Positions 27,734-37,039 of a stretch of DNA of 64,000 bases are shown here, piece by piece; positions within the stretch are counted from its first letter, which is position 1; every line of letters begins with the position of its first letter. Source of the DNA: Fodinibacter sp963695175 (GTDB taxonomy: Bacteria; Actinomycetota; Actinomycetes; Actinomycetales; Dermatophilaceae); contig CAVOGG010000004.1 of NCBI GenBank assembly GCA_963695175.1, positions 248,001 through 312,000 of the forward strand. Direction: 5' to 3'. The position numbers and the translations under genes are program-made. Under the pieces are notes generated by a model. It had not been told where the DNA came from. It worked only from the letters and a program-made list of their open reading frames with translations, and ran no database searches.

Positions 27734-28528
27734 TCAGACGGTGAACGCCTCGCGGAAGGCCGCGAGCGCGGCATCCGGGTCGGCGCTCGCGAAGGCCTCG
27801 AGGCCGACGACGCCGGTGAAACCGGCGTCCGCGAGCGCCCGGGCGACTCCGGCGTACCGGATCTCGCCGGTGCCCGGCTCGCAGCGGCCCGGAACGTCGG
27901 CCACCTGCACCTCAGCGACCCAGGGCAGCGCTTCGCGGCAGAGCTCGATGAGGTTCCCCTCCCCGATCTGCGCGTGGTAGAGGTCGAGGTTGAGCCGCAA
28001 GTGCGGGGAGTCGACACCCCGCACCAGGTCGAGGGTGTCTGCCGCCTTGGCGAAGGGCGTGCGCGGGTGGTCCACCGCGGTGTTGAGGTTCTCGAGCACG
28101 AACGTCACGCCTTCGCGCTCGCCGAGCTCGGCGAGGCGTGTCAGTGTGTTCCGGGCGGTGTCCCACATCATCGGTGTCACCTCGTCGGCGGGCACGACCG
28201 GCAGGCCTCGACCGTCAAGCCCGGTGCCGTGCAGGTTCAGGCTTGGCGTACCCAGTCGGCGCGAGACCACGACGGACTCGGCGGCGGTGCGGAGCAGCGC
28301 GTCGGCGCCGGCCTGGTCAGCCAGGGTTCCGGTCGCGTACCCGGTCATCGACGTGAAGACGACCCCGCCAGCGGCCAGGGCCTCCAGCTGGTCAAGGTCG
28401 TGGTTGCGCCAGTCCCAGATCTCGACCGCGAAGCCGGCCTCATGGATCGCGCGCACCCGGTCGGCCACGGGCCGGTCGACGTACAGCATCTCGGCGCTGG
28501 CGGCGAGGATGAACGGTGAGGCGCTCAT
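27734..28528 (-). CDS. Hydroxypyruvate isomerase-like TIM-barrel protein
   Basis: A 264-residue AP-endonuclease-2/xylose-isomerase-like barrel of the Hyi type. Visible features are the first strand PFILAASAEMLYVDRP, FAVEIWDWRNHD, the metal-ligand strand VTFVLENLNTAVDHP near 145, LRLNLDLYHAQIGEGNLIEL near 176 and AEVQVADVPGRCEPGTGEI near 205. ATG 28528 has ribosome site GAAGGAGCC; the frame runs to 28633 without support. It is divergent from an inositol-2-dehydrogenase-like gene, so an isomerase step on an inositol or keto-sugar product is inferred, not shown. Confidence 0.83.
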   Translation of the reverse strand: MSASPFILAASAEMLYVDRPVADRVRAIHEAGFAVEIWDWRNHDLDQLEALAAGGVVFTSMTGYATGTLADQAGADALLRTAAESVVVSRRLGTPSLNLHGTGLDGRGLPVVPADEVTPMMWDTARNTLTRLAELGEREGVTFVLENLNTAVDHPRTPFAKAADTLDLVRGVDSPHLRLNLDLYHAQIGEGNLIELCREALPWVAEVQVADVPGRCEPGTGEIRYAGVARALADAGFTGVVGLEAFASADPDAALAAFREAFTV

Positions 28529-28607
28529 GCGAGGGCTCCTTCGGTGGGCGGGGCCGACTGTCGAGAGCCGACGCCCCGTTCCGGTCGCGGCTGGCTGTTG
28601 GTCCAGT

Positions 28608-28629
28608 TTGTCAGAACATATGGTTGACA
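28608..28629 (+). promoter_or_regulatory. Putative inositol-regulon operator 2 with TTGACA
   Basis: TTTGTCAGAACATATGG followed at once by TTGACA (28624-28629), a consensus -35. The core TGT-CAGA-ACA has the same form and the same distance to TTGACA as sites 30838, 38963 and 43822. It lies between the divergent isomerase and dehydrogenase genes and faces the latter. Confidence 0.6.
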
Positions 28630-28706
28630 GCAACTGGAGAGATAGGTGAGCATTGGCGCGATGCCTTCCACGTCCTGGCGAAGGCCGGACGCCAAGGAAG
28701 CCTCAG

Positions 28707-29720
28707 ATGCGCATCGGACTCATCGGCCTCGGCCGGATCGGCGCCTTCCACGCCGACACGCTCGCCGCCCTCGACCGGGTGGACGAGCTCGTCGTGACCG
28801 ACCCCGTGGCCGCTGCAGGTGACGCCGTCACCGCTCGGATCGGTAAGGCCACCGTCGTCGGCTCCCCCGAGGCGGTGCTGGATGCCGGCGTTGACGGTGT
28901 CGTCATCGCGGCCGTCACCGGCGCGCACGCCGAGCTGCTGCTGGCGTCGGCCGGTCGCGGCATCCCGACCTTCTGCGAGAAGCCGATCGCCGGCTCCGCA
29001 GACGAGGCCGTCGCGGTGCGCGACCGACTCGCCGGGTCGGCTGTGCCGGTGCAGATCGGCTACCCGCGCCGCTTCGACCCGGCCTTCGTCGCCGCGCGCG
29101 ACGCCGTACGCGCCGGCGAGCTGGGGCGCGTGCACACGGTGCGCTCGACCACCCTCGACCCGGCCCCACCGCCCGCTGCCTACCTGGCCGGCTCCGGCGG
29201 CATCTTCCGCGACTGCTCGGTGCACGACTTCGACGCCGTGCGTTGGGTGACCGGCCGAGAGGCCGTCTCGGTCTACGCCGTCGGTGCGGTCGACCCCGAC
29301 GCCGGCCGCGAGTTCTACGCCGACCACGGCGACTACTCGACGGTCTCGGTGCTGATCACGCTCGACGACGGCTCGATCGGGGTGGTCTCGAACACCCGCA
29401 CCAACGCCCGTGGCTACGACGTCCGCCTCGAGGTGCACGGGGTGTTGGACGCCGTCGCCGCCGGGCTCGACGATGGCCTGCCGCTGCGCCCGACCCAGCC
29501 CGGCGTCACCTGGCCGGCCGGCCCGCCCCATACCTTCTTCATGGACCGCCTGACCGAGGCGTTCCGCCGCGAGCTCGCCACGTTCTGCGCGGTGGCCGCC
29601 GGCGAGATCCCGTCGCCGTGCACCATCGAGGACGCCATGGGCACGGCCTGGATCGCCGAGGCCGCCACGCTGTCGGCGCACGAGGGCCGCCCGGTCCGCA
29701 TCGACGAGGTCGCCCGCTAG
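28707..29720 (+). CDS. Inositol 2-dehydrogenase-like Gfo/Idh/MocA oxidoreductase
   Basis: A 337-residue NAD-dependent dehydrogenase. It opens RIGLIGLGRIGAFHADTLA, has FCEKPIAGSADEA near 95, VQIGYPRRFDPAF near 122 with the Arg-Arg-Phe found in inositol dehydrogenases, and GGIFRDCSVHDFDAVRWVTG near 170 containing the Asp and His of the catalytic centre. It resembles the iolG product at 35014 closely in both motif and length, so it is probably an inositol-isomer dehydrogenase. ATG 28707 has AAGGAAG upstream. Regulated by the operator-promoter at 28608. Confidence 0.87.
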   Translation: MRIGLIGLGRIGAFHADTLAALDRVDELVVTDPVAAAGDAVTARIGKATVVGSPEAVLDAGVDGVVIAAVTGAHAELLLASAGRGIPTFCEKPIAGSADEAVAVRDRLAGSAVPVQIGYPRRFDPAFVAARDAVRAGELGRVHTVRSTTLDPAPPPAAYLAGSGGIFRDCSVHDFDAVRWVTGREAVSVYAVGAVDPDAGREFYADHGDYSTVSVLITLDDGSIGVVSNTRTNARGYDVRLEVHGVLDAVAAGLDDGLPLRPTQPGVTWPAGPPHTFFMDRLTEAFRRELATFCAVAAGEIPSPCTIEDAMGTAWIAEAATLSAHEGRPVRIDEVAR

Positions 29721-29737
29721 GACGACCCGTCGAGAGG

Positions 29738-29780
29738 AGAGAACACGCCGCGGGGGCGAGGGCCCCGCGGCGTGTTCTCT
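29738..29780. terminator. Bidirectional terminator, GAGAACACGCC palindrome
   Basis: A perfect 18-bp stem (AGAGAACACGCCGCGGGG and its complement) around a 7-base loop between convergent genes. The stem sequence resembles the inverted repeat at 59854-59901. Confidence 0.88.
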
Positions 29781-29784
29781 ACGC

Positions 29785-30808
29785 TCAACCAGGCGGTGGG
29801 CCCGTGGACGAGCGGACCACCAGGCGTGGCGGGATGACGACGTCGGCCACCCGCTCGCCGCGCCCACCTTCGAGCAGCGTCGCGACCACCTCGACGGTGG
29901 CGTCGGCGATCGCCTCCGGCTCCTGGCTCACCGAGGTGAGGTCGATCGTGCCGAGGCGCGCGATCGGGCTGTCGTCGTAGCCGACGACTGAGACGTCCTC
30001 GGGGACCCGCACGCCGGCTCGTAGCAGGCTGTCGCGCAGGCCTATCGCGACCCGGTCGTTGAAGGCGATGACCGCCGTCGGTCGGTCACCTGCGGGCCTC
30101 GAGAGCAGCCGCTCCGCCGCCGCTGCACCCTCGGCCTCGGTGATACCACCGCGCACGACGTCCGCGCCGGCGCGGAAGCCGTGCCGCGCCATCGCGTCGC
30201 GGTAGCCCTCGCGGCGAGCTCGGGCGATGCTGCCGCGGGGCCCGTCGACGAATGCGATGCGTTCGTGGCCCAACGACGCGAGGTGGTCGACCGCCGCCTC
30301 CAGCCCCTGGTCGTCCGCGGCGAGCACCCCCGTCACCCCTGCGGTGCCGGCCCGGCCGACCGCAACCGTCGGGCACTGGGTCGCGAGGGCGGTCAGGTCG
30401 GAATCGGTCATCTGTGGGCCCAGCAGCACCAACGCCTCGACCCGGAAGTCGAGCAGCGTCTCCGCAGCACGGTGCTCCCCGGTGCGGGCCGTGGTGGTGC
30501 CGAGCACCAGGTCGAGGCCACGGTCGGCCGACGCTGTGTCCAGCGCCCGCACCAGCTCGGCGTGGAAGGGGCTGGTCACGTCGAGCAGTACGCCGAGCAG
30601 GTGGCTGCGTCGGCGGGCCAGCAGGCTCGCGGTGCGGTCGGGGCGATAGCCGAGGTCGCTCGCCGCAGCGTGCACGGCATCCCGAGTCGCTCGCGCTGGG
30701 GCCAGGGCGTCCCCGCAGCACCAGCGATGCCGTGGCCGTTGAGACGCCCGCCCGTGCGGCGACGTCGACGAGCCGCGGGCGCCCGGATGGCGTGCTGCCA
30801 GTGCTCAC
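29785..30808 (-). pseudogene. LacI family transcriptional regulator, frame broken near 30685
   Basis: From GTG 30808 (ribosome site GAGAGGAGC) the first frame encodes the helix-turn-helix and hinge PRLVDVAARAGVSTATASLVLRG. The second continues RDAVHAAASDLGYRPDRTASLLARRRSH and the complete periplasmic-binding-like effector domain, ending with FNDRVAIGLRDSLLRAG and VVGYDDSPIARL. One extra base near 30685 separates them; removing it gives a normal protein of about 340 residues. The palindrome TAAAGCGCTTTA at 30888-30899, upstream of the divergent dehydrogenase gene, is a typical LacI-family operator and likely its target. Confidence 0.85.
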
Positions 30809-30837
30809 CGATGCTCCTCTCGCCACTTCTTGACAGT

Positions 30838-30859
30838 TTGTCCGCACAAAGGGTTGACA
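30838..30859 (+). promoter_or_regulatory. Putative inositol-regulon operator 3 with TTGACA
   Basis: TTTGTCCGCACAAA is a nearly perfect palindrome (TTTGT-CCGC-ACAAA), followed by GGG and TTGACA at 30854-30859. Same layout as the other inositol-island sites. It lies in the LacI/dehydrogenase divergent region. Confidence 0.6.
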
Positions 30860-30887
30860 CGGCATCGGCGCCGGGTCCACCATTCCT

Positions 30888-30899
30888 TAAAGCGCTTTA
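30888..30899. promoter_or_regulatory. LacI-family operator palindrome
   Basis: TAAAGCGCTTTA is a perfect 12-base palindrome with the central CG typical of LacI/GalR operators. It lies 28 bases after the TTGACA at 30854 and 37 bases before the dehydrogenase ATG, where a repressor would block initiation. Confidence 0.75.
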
Positions 30900-30936
30900 T
30901 ACACGTCACCAAGGACGTTGACAAGGAGAGACCACG

Positions 30937-32134
30937 ATGTCCCAGCAGTCCATCGGAGTCGCCGTGATCGGGGCCGGCATGGCGGGTCGCGCACACTGCG
31001 CCGGCTACCGCTCCGCGCCGACCCTGTTCGACCCGCCGCTCCCCCCGATCCGCTACGCGGCCGTCATCGACGCGAACGCGGCCACGGCCGCGGACGCGGC
31101 AGAGCGCTACGGCTACCAGCGGCACGGCACCGACTGGCGCGACTTGCTCGTCGCCGACGACGTGCAGGTCGTCAGCGTCGTCGTCGCCAACGCCCTGCAC
31201 CGCGAGATCGTCGAGGCGCTGCTCGCCGCCGGCAAGCACGTGCTCTGCGAGAAGCCGCTCTCGGACTCCCTCGACGACGCGCAGGCCATGGCGGATGCCG
31301 CCGCGGCGCACCCTGACCTCGTCACCGGCACGGCGTTCGTCTACCGCCGCCAACCTGCCGTGGCCGCCATCCGCGAGCTGGTCCGCGACAGAGCTCGGCG
31401 AGGTCTCGCACTTCAACGGCCGCTACTGGTGCGACTACGCCCGCAGCCCGCAGACCCCGATGGCCTGGCGCTACAAGGGCGGCCCGGGCACCGGTGCGCT
31501 CGCCGACATCGGCAGCCACCTGATCGACCTCGCCGAGTTCGTGTGCGGGCCGATGACCCAGGTCGGCGGCGCCGCGTTCACCACCAAGGTGAAGGAGCGC
31601 TACCTCGCGTCCGGCACGACCTACGGCCACGCCCGGGCCGAGCTCACCGACGTCAAGGAGCCCGTCGAGAACGACGACGTGGCCACGTTCACGGCGCACT
31701 TCGCGTCCGGCGCCGTCGGCACGTTCTCGATCTCCCGCGTCGCACCGGGCCACGCCAACTCGCTGGCCTTCGACCTCTTCGCCGAGACGGGCGCCGCCAA
31801 GTGGGACATGGACCGGCCGGCCGAGTTCTCGGTCATCCGGCAGCTGCGCGACGACGGACTCGACGGCTACAACCAGGTGCTCGTCGGGCCGGCCCACCCC
31901 TACCTCAAGGGTGGCGTGCCGATGGACTTCCCCGGCGTCTCGTTCGGGGTCGGCGACCTCTTCGGCTTCCAGCTGCGCGCCTTCCTCGAGCAGGTCGCCG
32001 GCATCGAGGGCGGCCTACCGCCGGTAGCCACCTTCCAGGACGGCGTCCGCGACCTGACCATCATCGACGCGGTGATCCGATCGGCCGCCGCCGGCGGCGC
32101 CGTCGTCGACCTACCGCCCCACCACTCCGCCTGA
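30937..32134 (+). pseudogene. Gfo/Idh/MocA oxidoreductase, frame broken near 31390
   Basis: ATG 30937 has ribosome site AAGGAGAG. The first frame reads VIGAGMAGRAHCAGYRS, YAAVIDANAATA and LCEKPLSDSLDDA up to IRELVRD; the next frame continues ELGEVSHFNGRYWCDYARSP, GGPGTGALADIGSHLIDLAEF and on to the stop at 32134. One extra A (or two missing bases) near 31390 explains the break. Restored length is about 398 residues, as in scyllo-inositol or glucose-fructose-type family members. It leads a small operon with the TIM-barrel gene at 32178. Confidence 0.82.
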
Positions 32135-32177
32135 CCCCCTCGAGCCACTGACCCCCATCGCAGCAAGGAGCATCACC

Positions 32178-33163
32178 ATGTACCTCGGCGTCTACAACGC
32201 CTGCCTCGGCGACAAGCCGCTCGGCGAGGCCCTCGACATCATCGCCGGCATCGGCATGACCAGCGTCGAGATCAACTCCGGCGGCTTCCTCCCGCCGATC
32301 CACCTGCCGGTCGACGAGCTGCGCGCCAGCGAGGATGCCCGCCAGCAGTACCTCGGCGAGTTCAGCTCGCGCGGGTTGACCCTGACGGCCCTCAACTGCA
32401 ACGGCAACCCGCTCTTCCCGCGCGAGGGTTTCCCCCACGCCCGGGACCTCGAGGAGTCCATCGAGCTCGCCGCCCTGCTCGGCGTCAGCCGGGTGATCAC
32501 GATGTCGGGCGCACCGGCCGGCAGCCCCAGTGGCACCAACATGGCGTGGAACCCGCTGCCCTGGTGGAGCCCGCTGCTCGACGTGCGCGACCACCAGTGG
32601 AGCGTGGCGGTCCCCTACTGGAAGGAGATCCAGGCGCGCGCCGCGGATGCCGACGTCAGGGTCGGCATCGAGATGCACCCGGGGAACATCGTCTTCAACC
32701 CCTCGTCGATGCACCGCCTCGCCGAGGAGATCGGCTCGACCCACGTCGGTGCCGAGATGGACCCGAGCCACCTGTTCTGGCAGGGCATCGACCCCGTGCT
32801 GGCCGTCAAGGACCTCGGCTCGCTGGTGGTCGTCGCCGCCGCGAAGGACACCAGGATCAACGAGGCGGCCAAGGTCAACGGCGTGCTCGACGACCGGTTC
32901 ACCCGCGTCGCCGAGGGCGAGCCCGGCTACCTGGCGCTGGGCGGCGGGACTACACTGTCGGGCTGGCCGAGCAACCCCTCGTGGGACTTCGTCGCCGTCG
33001 GGCGGGGGCACGACGTGTCGTGGTGGACCGAGTTCCTGCGCGCCCTGCGGACGTCGACCCCGACATGCCGGTCAACATCGAGCACGAGGACCAGGAGCTC
33101 GACCAGCTCGAGGGCCTGACCTTCGCCGCGAACACGCTGCTCGAGGCCGAGAAGGCGTTGTGA
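32178..33163 (+). pseudogene. Sugar phosphate isomerase/epimerase (TIM barrel), frame broken near 33051
   Basis: ATG 32178 has ribosome site GCAAGGAGC. The protein reads MYLGVYNACLGDKPLGEAL, SVEINSGGFLPPIHLP, LTALNCNGNPLFP, VGIEMHPGNIVFNPSS and STHVGAEMDPSHLFWQGIDP, the metal-binding strands of the AP-endonuclease-2 barrel. After WWTEFLRALR the frame shifts by one missing base; the other frame continues DVDPDMPVNIEHEDQELDQLEG to the stop. Restored length is about 328 residues. It probably isomerises or dehydrates a keto-inositol or sugar made by the upstream dehydrogenase; this is inference. Confidence 0.83.
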
Positions 33164-33325
33164 GCGAGGGCGCCGAGCCGTTGCGGATCGGCGTACTCGG
33201 GCGCGGCACGGATCACCGCCCTCTCGCTGGTCGAGCCGGCACGGACCACCGGAGCCGGCCGAGGTGTTCGCCGCCCAGCACGGCATCGAGCGGGTGCACG
33301 AGACCTACGCCGACGGTGTTGCACG
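33160..33325 (+). pseudogene. N-terminal remnant of a Gfo/Idh dehydrogenase
   Basis: A GTG at 33160 overlaps the previous stop (GTGA). Read across frames it gives LRIGVLG, then ARITALSLVEPARTTGA, then AEVFAAQHGIERVHETYAD, the N-terminal pattern of a trans-dihydrodiol-dehydrogenase-like Gfo/Idh protein. A frame break lies near 33205, a deletion near 33260, and everything after residue about 70 is gone. This was the third gene of the operon. Confidence 0.6.
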
Positions 33326-33358
33326 CCAAAGTGAGGGCGCGGAGGCTCGGCGCCGACA

Positions 33359-33399
33359 CAGCGGCCCCCGGCATCCCTGGTGGATGTCGGGGGCCGCTG
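33359..33399. terminator. Hairpin between convergent genes
   Basis: Two 18-base arms (CAGCGGCCCCCGGCATCC and its complement, one mismatch) around CTGGT. It lies 24 bases beyond the stop of the minus-strand dehydrogenase gene and after the remnant on the plus strand. Confidence 0.8.
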
Positions 33400-33423
33400 C
33401 GGCGAGTGACTCGCAGTGGTGCG

Positions 33424-34929
33424 TCAGACGTTCTGCGGGAAGCCCAGCTCGATGCCGCCGTGGCTCGGGTCGAGCCAGCGGGAGGTGACGACCTTGCCGC
33501 GGGTGAAGAAGTGCACGCCCTCCATGCCGTGGGCGTGGGTGTCGCCGAACAGGCTGTTCTTCCAGCCGCCGAACGAGTAGTACGCCATCGGCACGGGGAT
33601 CGGCACGTTGACGCCGATCATCCCGACCTCGACCTCGTTCTGGAAGCGGCGGGCCGCGCCACCGTCGTTGGTGAAGATCGCGGTGCCGTTGCCGTAGGGG
33701 TTGGAGTTGATCAGCTCGAGCGCCTCGTCGTAGGTCTTGACCCGCAGCACCGACAGCACCGGGCCGAAGATCTCGTCCTGGTAGATCGACATGTCGCGGG
33801 TGACGTTGTCGAACAGGGTGGGCTTGAGGAAGTAGCCCTCGCCGTCGGAGTCGATGTCGCCCTCGCGGCCGTCGATGACGAGCGTGGCGCCCGCCTCGGT
33901 GCCGGCGTCGAGGTAGGAGGTCACCTTGTCGCGGTGCTGCGCGGTGACCAGCGGGCCCATGTCGCAGCCGCGGGTGCCGTCGCCGGTCACGAGCTTGCCG
34001 ACGCGGTCCTGGATCTTCTGCACCAGGTCGTCGGCGATGGTGTCGACGGCGAGCAGGGCCGAGATGGCCATGCAGCGCTCGCCGGCGGAGCCGAACCCGG
34101 CGTTGACCGCAGCGTCCGCCGCGAGGTCGAGGTCGGCATCCGGCAGCACGAGCATGTGGTTCTTGGCGCCGCCGAGGGCCTGCACCCGCTTGCCGTGCGC
34201 GGTACCGGTCTCGTAGACGTACTTGGCGATCGGCGTGGAGCCGACGAACGACACGGCCTTGACCTGCGGGTGGGTCAGCAGTGCGTCGACCGCCTCCTTG
34301 TCACCGTGCACGACGCTGAGCACGCCGTCGGGCAGGCCGGCTTCCTTCCACAGCGCGGCGACGGCGTTGACCGCCGACGGGTCCTTCTCGCTGGGCTTGA
34401 TGACGACCGCGTTGCCGCAGGCGATCGCGACGGGCACGAACCACAGCGGCACCATGGCCGGGAAGTTGAACGGGCTGATGACGGCCACCACGCCCAGGCT
34501 CTGCCGGATCGAGTAGACGTCGACCTTGGTCGAGGCGTTCTCGGTGAAGCCGCCCTTCATCAGGTGCGGGATGCCGCAGGCGAACTCGGCGACCTCGAGG
34601 CCACGGGTCACCTCACCGAGGGCGTCGGAGAGGACCTTGCCGTGCTCGGCGGTGATCAGCGCGGCGATGTCCTCCTTGCGCTCGTTGAGCAGCTCGCGGA
34701 ACTTGAAGAGCACCTGGGTGCGCTTGGCGAGCGAGATGCTGCCCCAGCCGGAGGCCCAAGCCTCGTGGGCCGCGGTGACGACCTCGTCGACGAGGTCGGC
34801 CGACGCAAGGTCGAGCTCCCCGCTCTGCACCCCGGTGGCCGGGTTGAAGACCGGACTGGTGCGCTCGGCGGTGCCCTCCCAGGGGGCGCCGTTGATCAGG
34901 TGGGTGATGCGGGTGGGGGTGCTGCTCAC
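33424..34929 (-). CDS. mmsA: CoA-acylating methylmalonate-semialdehyde dehydrogenase
   Basis: A 501-residue aldehyde dehydrogenase (IolA/MmsA). It converts malonate- or methylmalonate-semialdehyde to acetyl- or propionyl-CoA, the last step of inositol catabolism and also of valine breakdown. Visible motifs: VISPFNFPAMVPLWFVPVA, FVGSTPIAKYVYETG (NAD loop), and the catalytic Cys in GSAGERCMA near 287. The CoA-dependent subgroup lacks the usual general-base Glu, consistent with QALGGAKNHMLVLPD here. GTG 34929 has AGGACC upstream. It follows iolG by 84 bases on the same strand. Confidence 0.93.
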   Translation of the reverse strand: MSSTPTRITHLINGAPWEGTAERTSPVFNPATGVQSGELDLASADLVDEVVTAAHEAWASGWGSISLAKRTQVLFKFRELLNERKEDIAALITAEHGKVLSDALGEVTRGLEVAEFACGIPHLMKGGFTENASTKVDVYSIRQSLGVVAVISPFNFPAMVPLWFVPVAIACGNAVVIKPSEKDPSAVNAVAALWKEAGLPDGVLSVVHGDKEAVDALLTHPQVKAVSFVGSTPIAKYVYETGTAHGKRVQALGGAKNHMLVLPDADLDLAADAAVNAGFGSAGERCMAISALLAVDTIADDLVQKIQDRVGKLVTGDGTRGCDMGPLVTAQHRDKVTSYLDAGTEAGATLVIDGREGDIDSDGEGYFLKPTLFDNVTRDMSIYQDEIFGPVLSVLRVKTYDEALELINSNPYGNGTAIFTNDGGAARRFQNEVEVGMIGVNVPIPVPMAYYSFGGWKNSLFGDTHAHGMEGVHFFTRGKVVTSRWLDPSHGGIELGFPQNV

Positions 34930-35013
34930 GGTTATCGGTCCTGTCGTGCGGAGTGATGGATCAGTGTCCCAGATGGGGGAAGTGCGATGGAATGCGTGGT
35001 TCGGAACGCGGAA

Positions 35014-36042
35014 TCAACCACGAACCGACAGTTCGGCGCGCACTGTCGGGATGTCGCGGAGGTCGACCGGCTCACCGGTCGTCATCGACCGCGCGCAGGC
35101 CTCGGCGGTGCGGAACGCCTCGAGGGCGTCCGCGACCGTGCACGGGCTCGGGGTGTCACCGCGCGCCACGTCGACGAAGGCGGTGAGCTCGGTGACGTAC
35201 GCGGGTAGGAACCGCTCCATGAACGACCAGTGGCGCGGCCCGGGGGGCCACTCGATGCCCGGCTCCGCGGAGGTGATCGCCAGCGCGGTGTCGTGCCCGA
35301 CGCCGAGCGTGCCCTGTGACCCGTGCACCTCCATGCGCACGTCGTGCCCGCCGCCGTTGTACCGGGTCGCGGTGACGGATACCAGGGTGTCGTCGTCCAG
35401 GACGAGCGTGGCCGCGGCGGTGTCGACGTCGCCGGCCTCGGTGAAGAACTTCTCACCCTTGTTGGCCCCGACGGCGAACACGCGGCTCACCTCGTGACCG
35501 GTCACGAAGCGGATGATGTCGAAGTCGTGCACGCTGCAGTCACGGAACAACCCGCCGGAGGTGGGCAGGTAGGCCGCGTGCGGTGGCGCCTGGTCCATCG
35601 TCGCCGCGCGCACCGTGTGGATGAAGCCCAGCTCACCCGAGGTGACGGCCTCGCGCACCCTTCGGTAGCCGTTGTCGAACCGGCGCTGGAAGCCGATGTG
35701 CACCGGCACCGAGCTGCGGGCCTCGAGCTCGGTGAGTGCGATGGTGCGCTCGAGGTCGAGGGCGACCGGCTTCTCGCAGAAGGTCGGGATGTCACGCGCG
35801 ATGGCCGCCTCGAGCAGCTCGGCGTGGGCAGCGGTGCCCGCAGTGATGACGAACGCGTCGAGGCCCGAGTCGAGCAGGGCGTCGATGCTCGAGGCCGCAC
35901 CGACTCCCAGGTCGGTCGCCACCCGTTCCGCGATCGCGGTGTCGAGGTCGGCGAGCACGAGGTCGTCGACCCCGTCGAGCGTCGTCAGGGTCTTGGCGTG
36001 GAAGGCGCCGATCCGGCCGGTGCCGGCGAGGCCGATGCGCAT
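35014..36042 (-). CDS. iolG: Inositol 2-dehydrogenase
   Basis: A 342-residue Gfo/Idh/MocA enzyme that oxidises myo-inositol to 2-keto-myo-inositol with NAD+. It shows RIGLAGTGRIGAFHAKTL, FCEKPVALDLERT near 92, VHIGFQRRFDNGYRR near 119 and GGLFRDCSVHDFDIIRFVTGHE near 170 with the catalytic Asp/His pair. ATG 36042 has ribosome site GAAGGA. Its place after iolB in the minus-strand operon makes it the best iolG candidate among the five family members here. Confidence 0.9.
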   Translation of the reverse strand: MRIGLAGTGRIGAFHAKTLTTLDGVDDLVLADLDTAIAERVATDLGVGAASSIDALLDSGLDAFVITAGTAAHAELLEAAIARDIPTFCEKPVALDLERTIALTELEARSSVPVHIGFQRRFDNGYRRVREAVTSGELGFIHTVRAATMDQAPPHAAYLPTSGGLFRDCSVHDFDIIRFVTGHEVSRVFAVGANKGEKFFTEAGDVDTAAATLVLDDDTLVSVTATRYNGGGHDVRMEVHGSQGTLGVGHDTALAITSAEPGIEWPPGPRHWSFMERFLPAYVTELTAFVDVARGDTPSPCTVADALEAFRTAEACARSMTTGEPVDLRDIPTVRAELSVRG

Positions 36043-36109
36043 GTCGTGTCCTTCGGGTCGAGCCGCTGCTGGCGGCCGGGTGGGTGGAGCTCGTGGTCTG
36101 GGGTGCCGA

Positions 36110-37039
36110 TCAGGCGTCGGTGGGTGCGAGGCGGGGGTCGACCGGGAGGTCTGGCCAGGTGTCGCGAACCCAGGCGTGGGCGGGGTCGTCGCAGATCAGC
36201 CAGGTGCGTTCCGCACCCGGGCCGGCCATCACGTTGAGGTAGTACAGGTCTGCGTCGGGGGCGGCGACCGCCGGCCCGTGCCAGCCGTGGGGCACGAGTA
36301 CGACGTCGCCGGTGCGCACCTCGGCGAGCACGTCGATCGGCCGATCCTCGGTGCCGTAGACGCGTTGGTAGCCCACGGCATCCGTGCCCCGGCCATCGGT
36401 CGGCTGGGCCTCGAACCAGTAGATCTCCTCGAGCTCCGCCTCGACGCCTGGCCGGTCGGTGTCGTGCTTGTGCGGCGGCCACGAGCTCCAGTTGCCGGCC
36501 GGGGTGATCACCTCGCACGCGATGATCCGGTGAGCGTCGAGCACCCCCGGGACGCCGAAGTTGCGCACCTGCCGCGAGGCAACTCCGGCTCCGCGCAGCT
36601 CGACCGGAACGTCAGCGGCCGGGAGGTACAGAGCGGGGATGCCGATGCCGCCACCCGCGTGCGCCAGGCACACCGCGACCCGCACGGCACCGCCCTCGGA
36701 CAGGTCGGCGCGTGGGCGCAGCCGCACTGTCATGCCCGGTGGGGCGTAGACGACGTCCGTCGCACCGGCGAAGACGCCGGTCCGCCCGGCGAGCGTGAAG
36801 GACTCCGCCTCCCCGTCGGGTGACCCCACGTCGACGATGACACCTCCGTCGAGGGGCAGCACCATGGCCTCGTTGTCGCCGAGCTGGAGCTCGACGGACC
36901 CACCGGTCGTCAGGGTGGCAGTGCGCAGCCCGGTGTGGGACCAACCGGGGGTGGAGTCGTCGACCACGCAGTCCCAGCCGTCGGCAGCAAGGGAGCCCGC
37001 GGGGTGGCACCAGGTGGGGTTGTCGGAGCCGAGGCTCAT
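36110..37039 (-). CDS. iolB: 5-deoxy-glucuronate isomerase
   Basis: A 309-residue bicupin (KduI/IolB family) that isomerises 5-deoxy-D-glucuronate to 2-deoxy-5-keto-D-gluconate, step four of myo-inositol catabolism. The metal ligands are visible as PPHKHDTDRPG near 180, with Glu in EEIYWFEAQP near 195 and His in VPHGWHGPAVA near 245. ATG 37039 has the ribosome site GGAGG and overlaps the stop of the upstream aldolase by four bases. Confidence 0.95.
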   Translation of the reverse strand: MSLGSDNPTWCHPAGSLAADGWDCVVDDSTPGWSHTGLRTATLTTGGSVELQLGDNEAMVLPLDGGVIVDVGSPDGEAESFTLAGRTGVFAGATDVVYAPPGMTVRLRPRADLSEGGAVRVAVCLAHAGGGIGIPALYLPAADVPVELRGAGVASRQVRNFGVPGVLDAHRIIACEVITPAGNWSSWPPHKHDTDRPGVEAELEEIYWFEAQPTDGRGTDAVGYQRVYGTEDRPIDVLAEVRTGDVVLVPHGWHGPAVAAPDADLYYLNVMAGPGAERTWLICDDPAHAWVRDTWPDLPVDPRLAPTDA

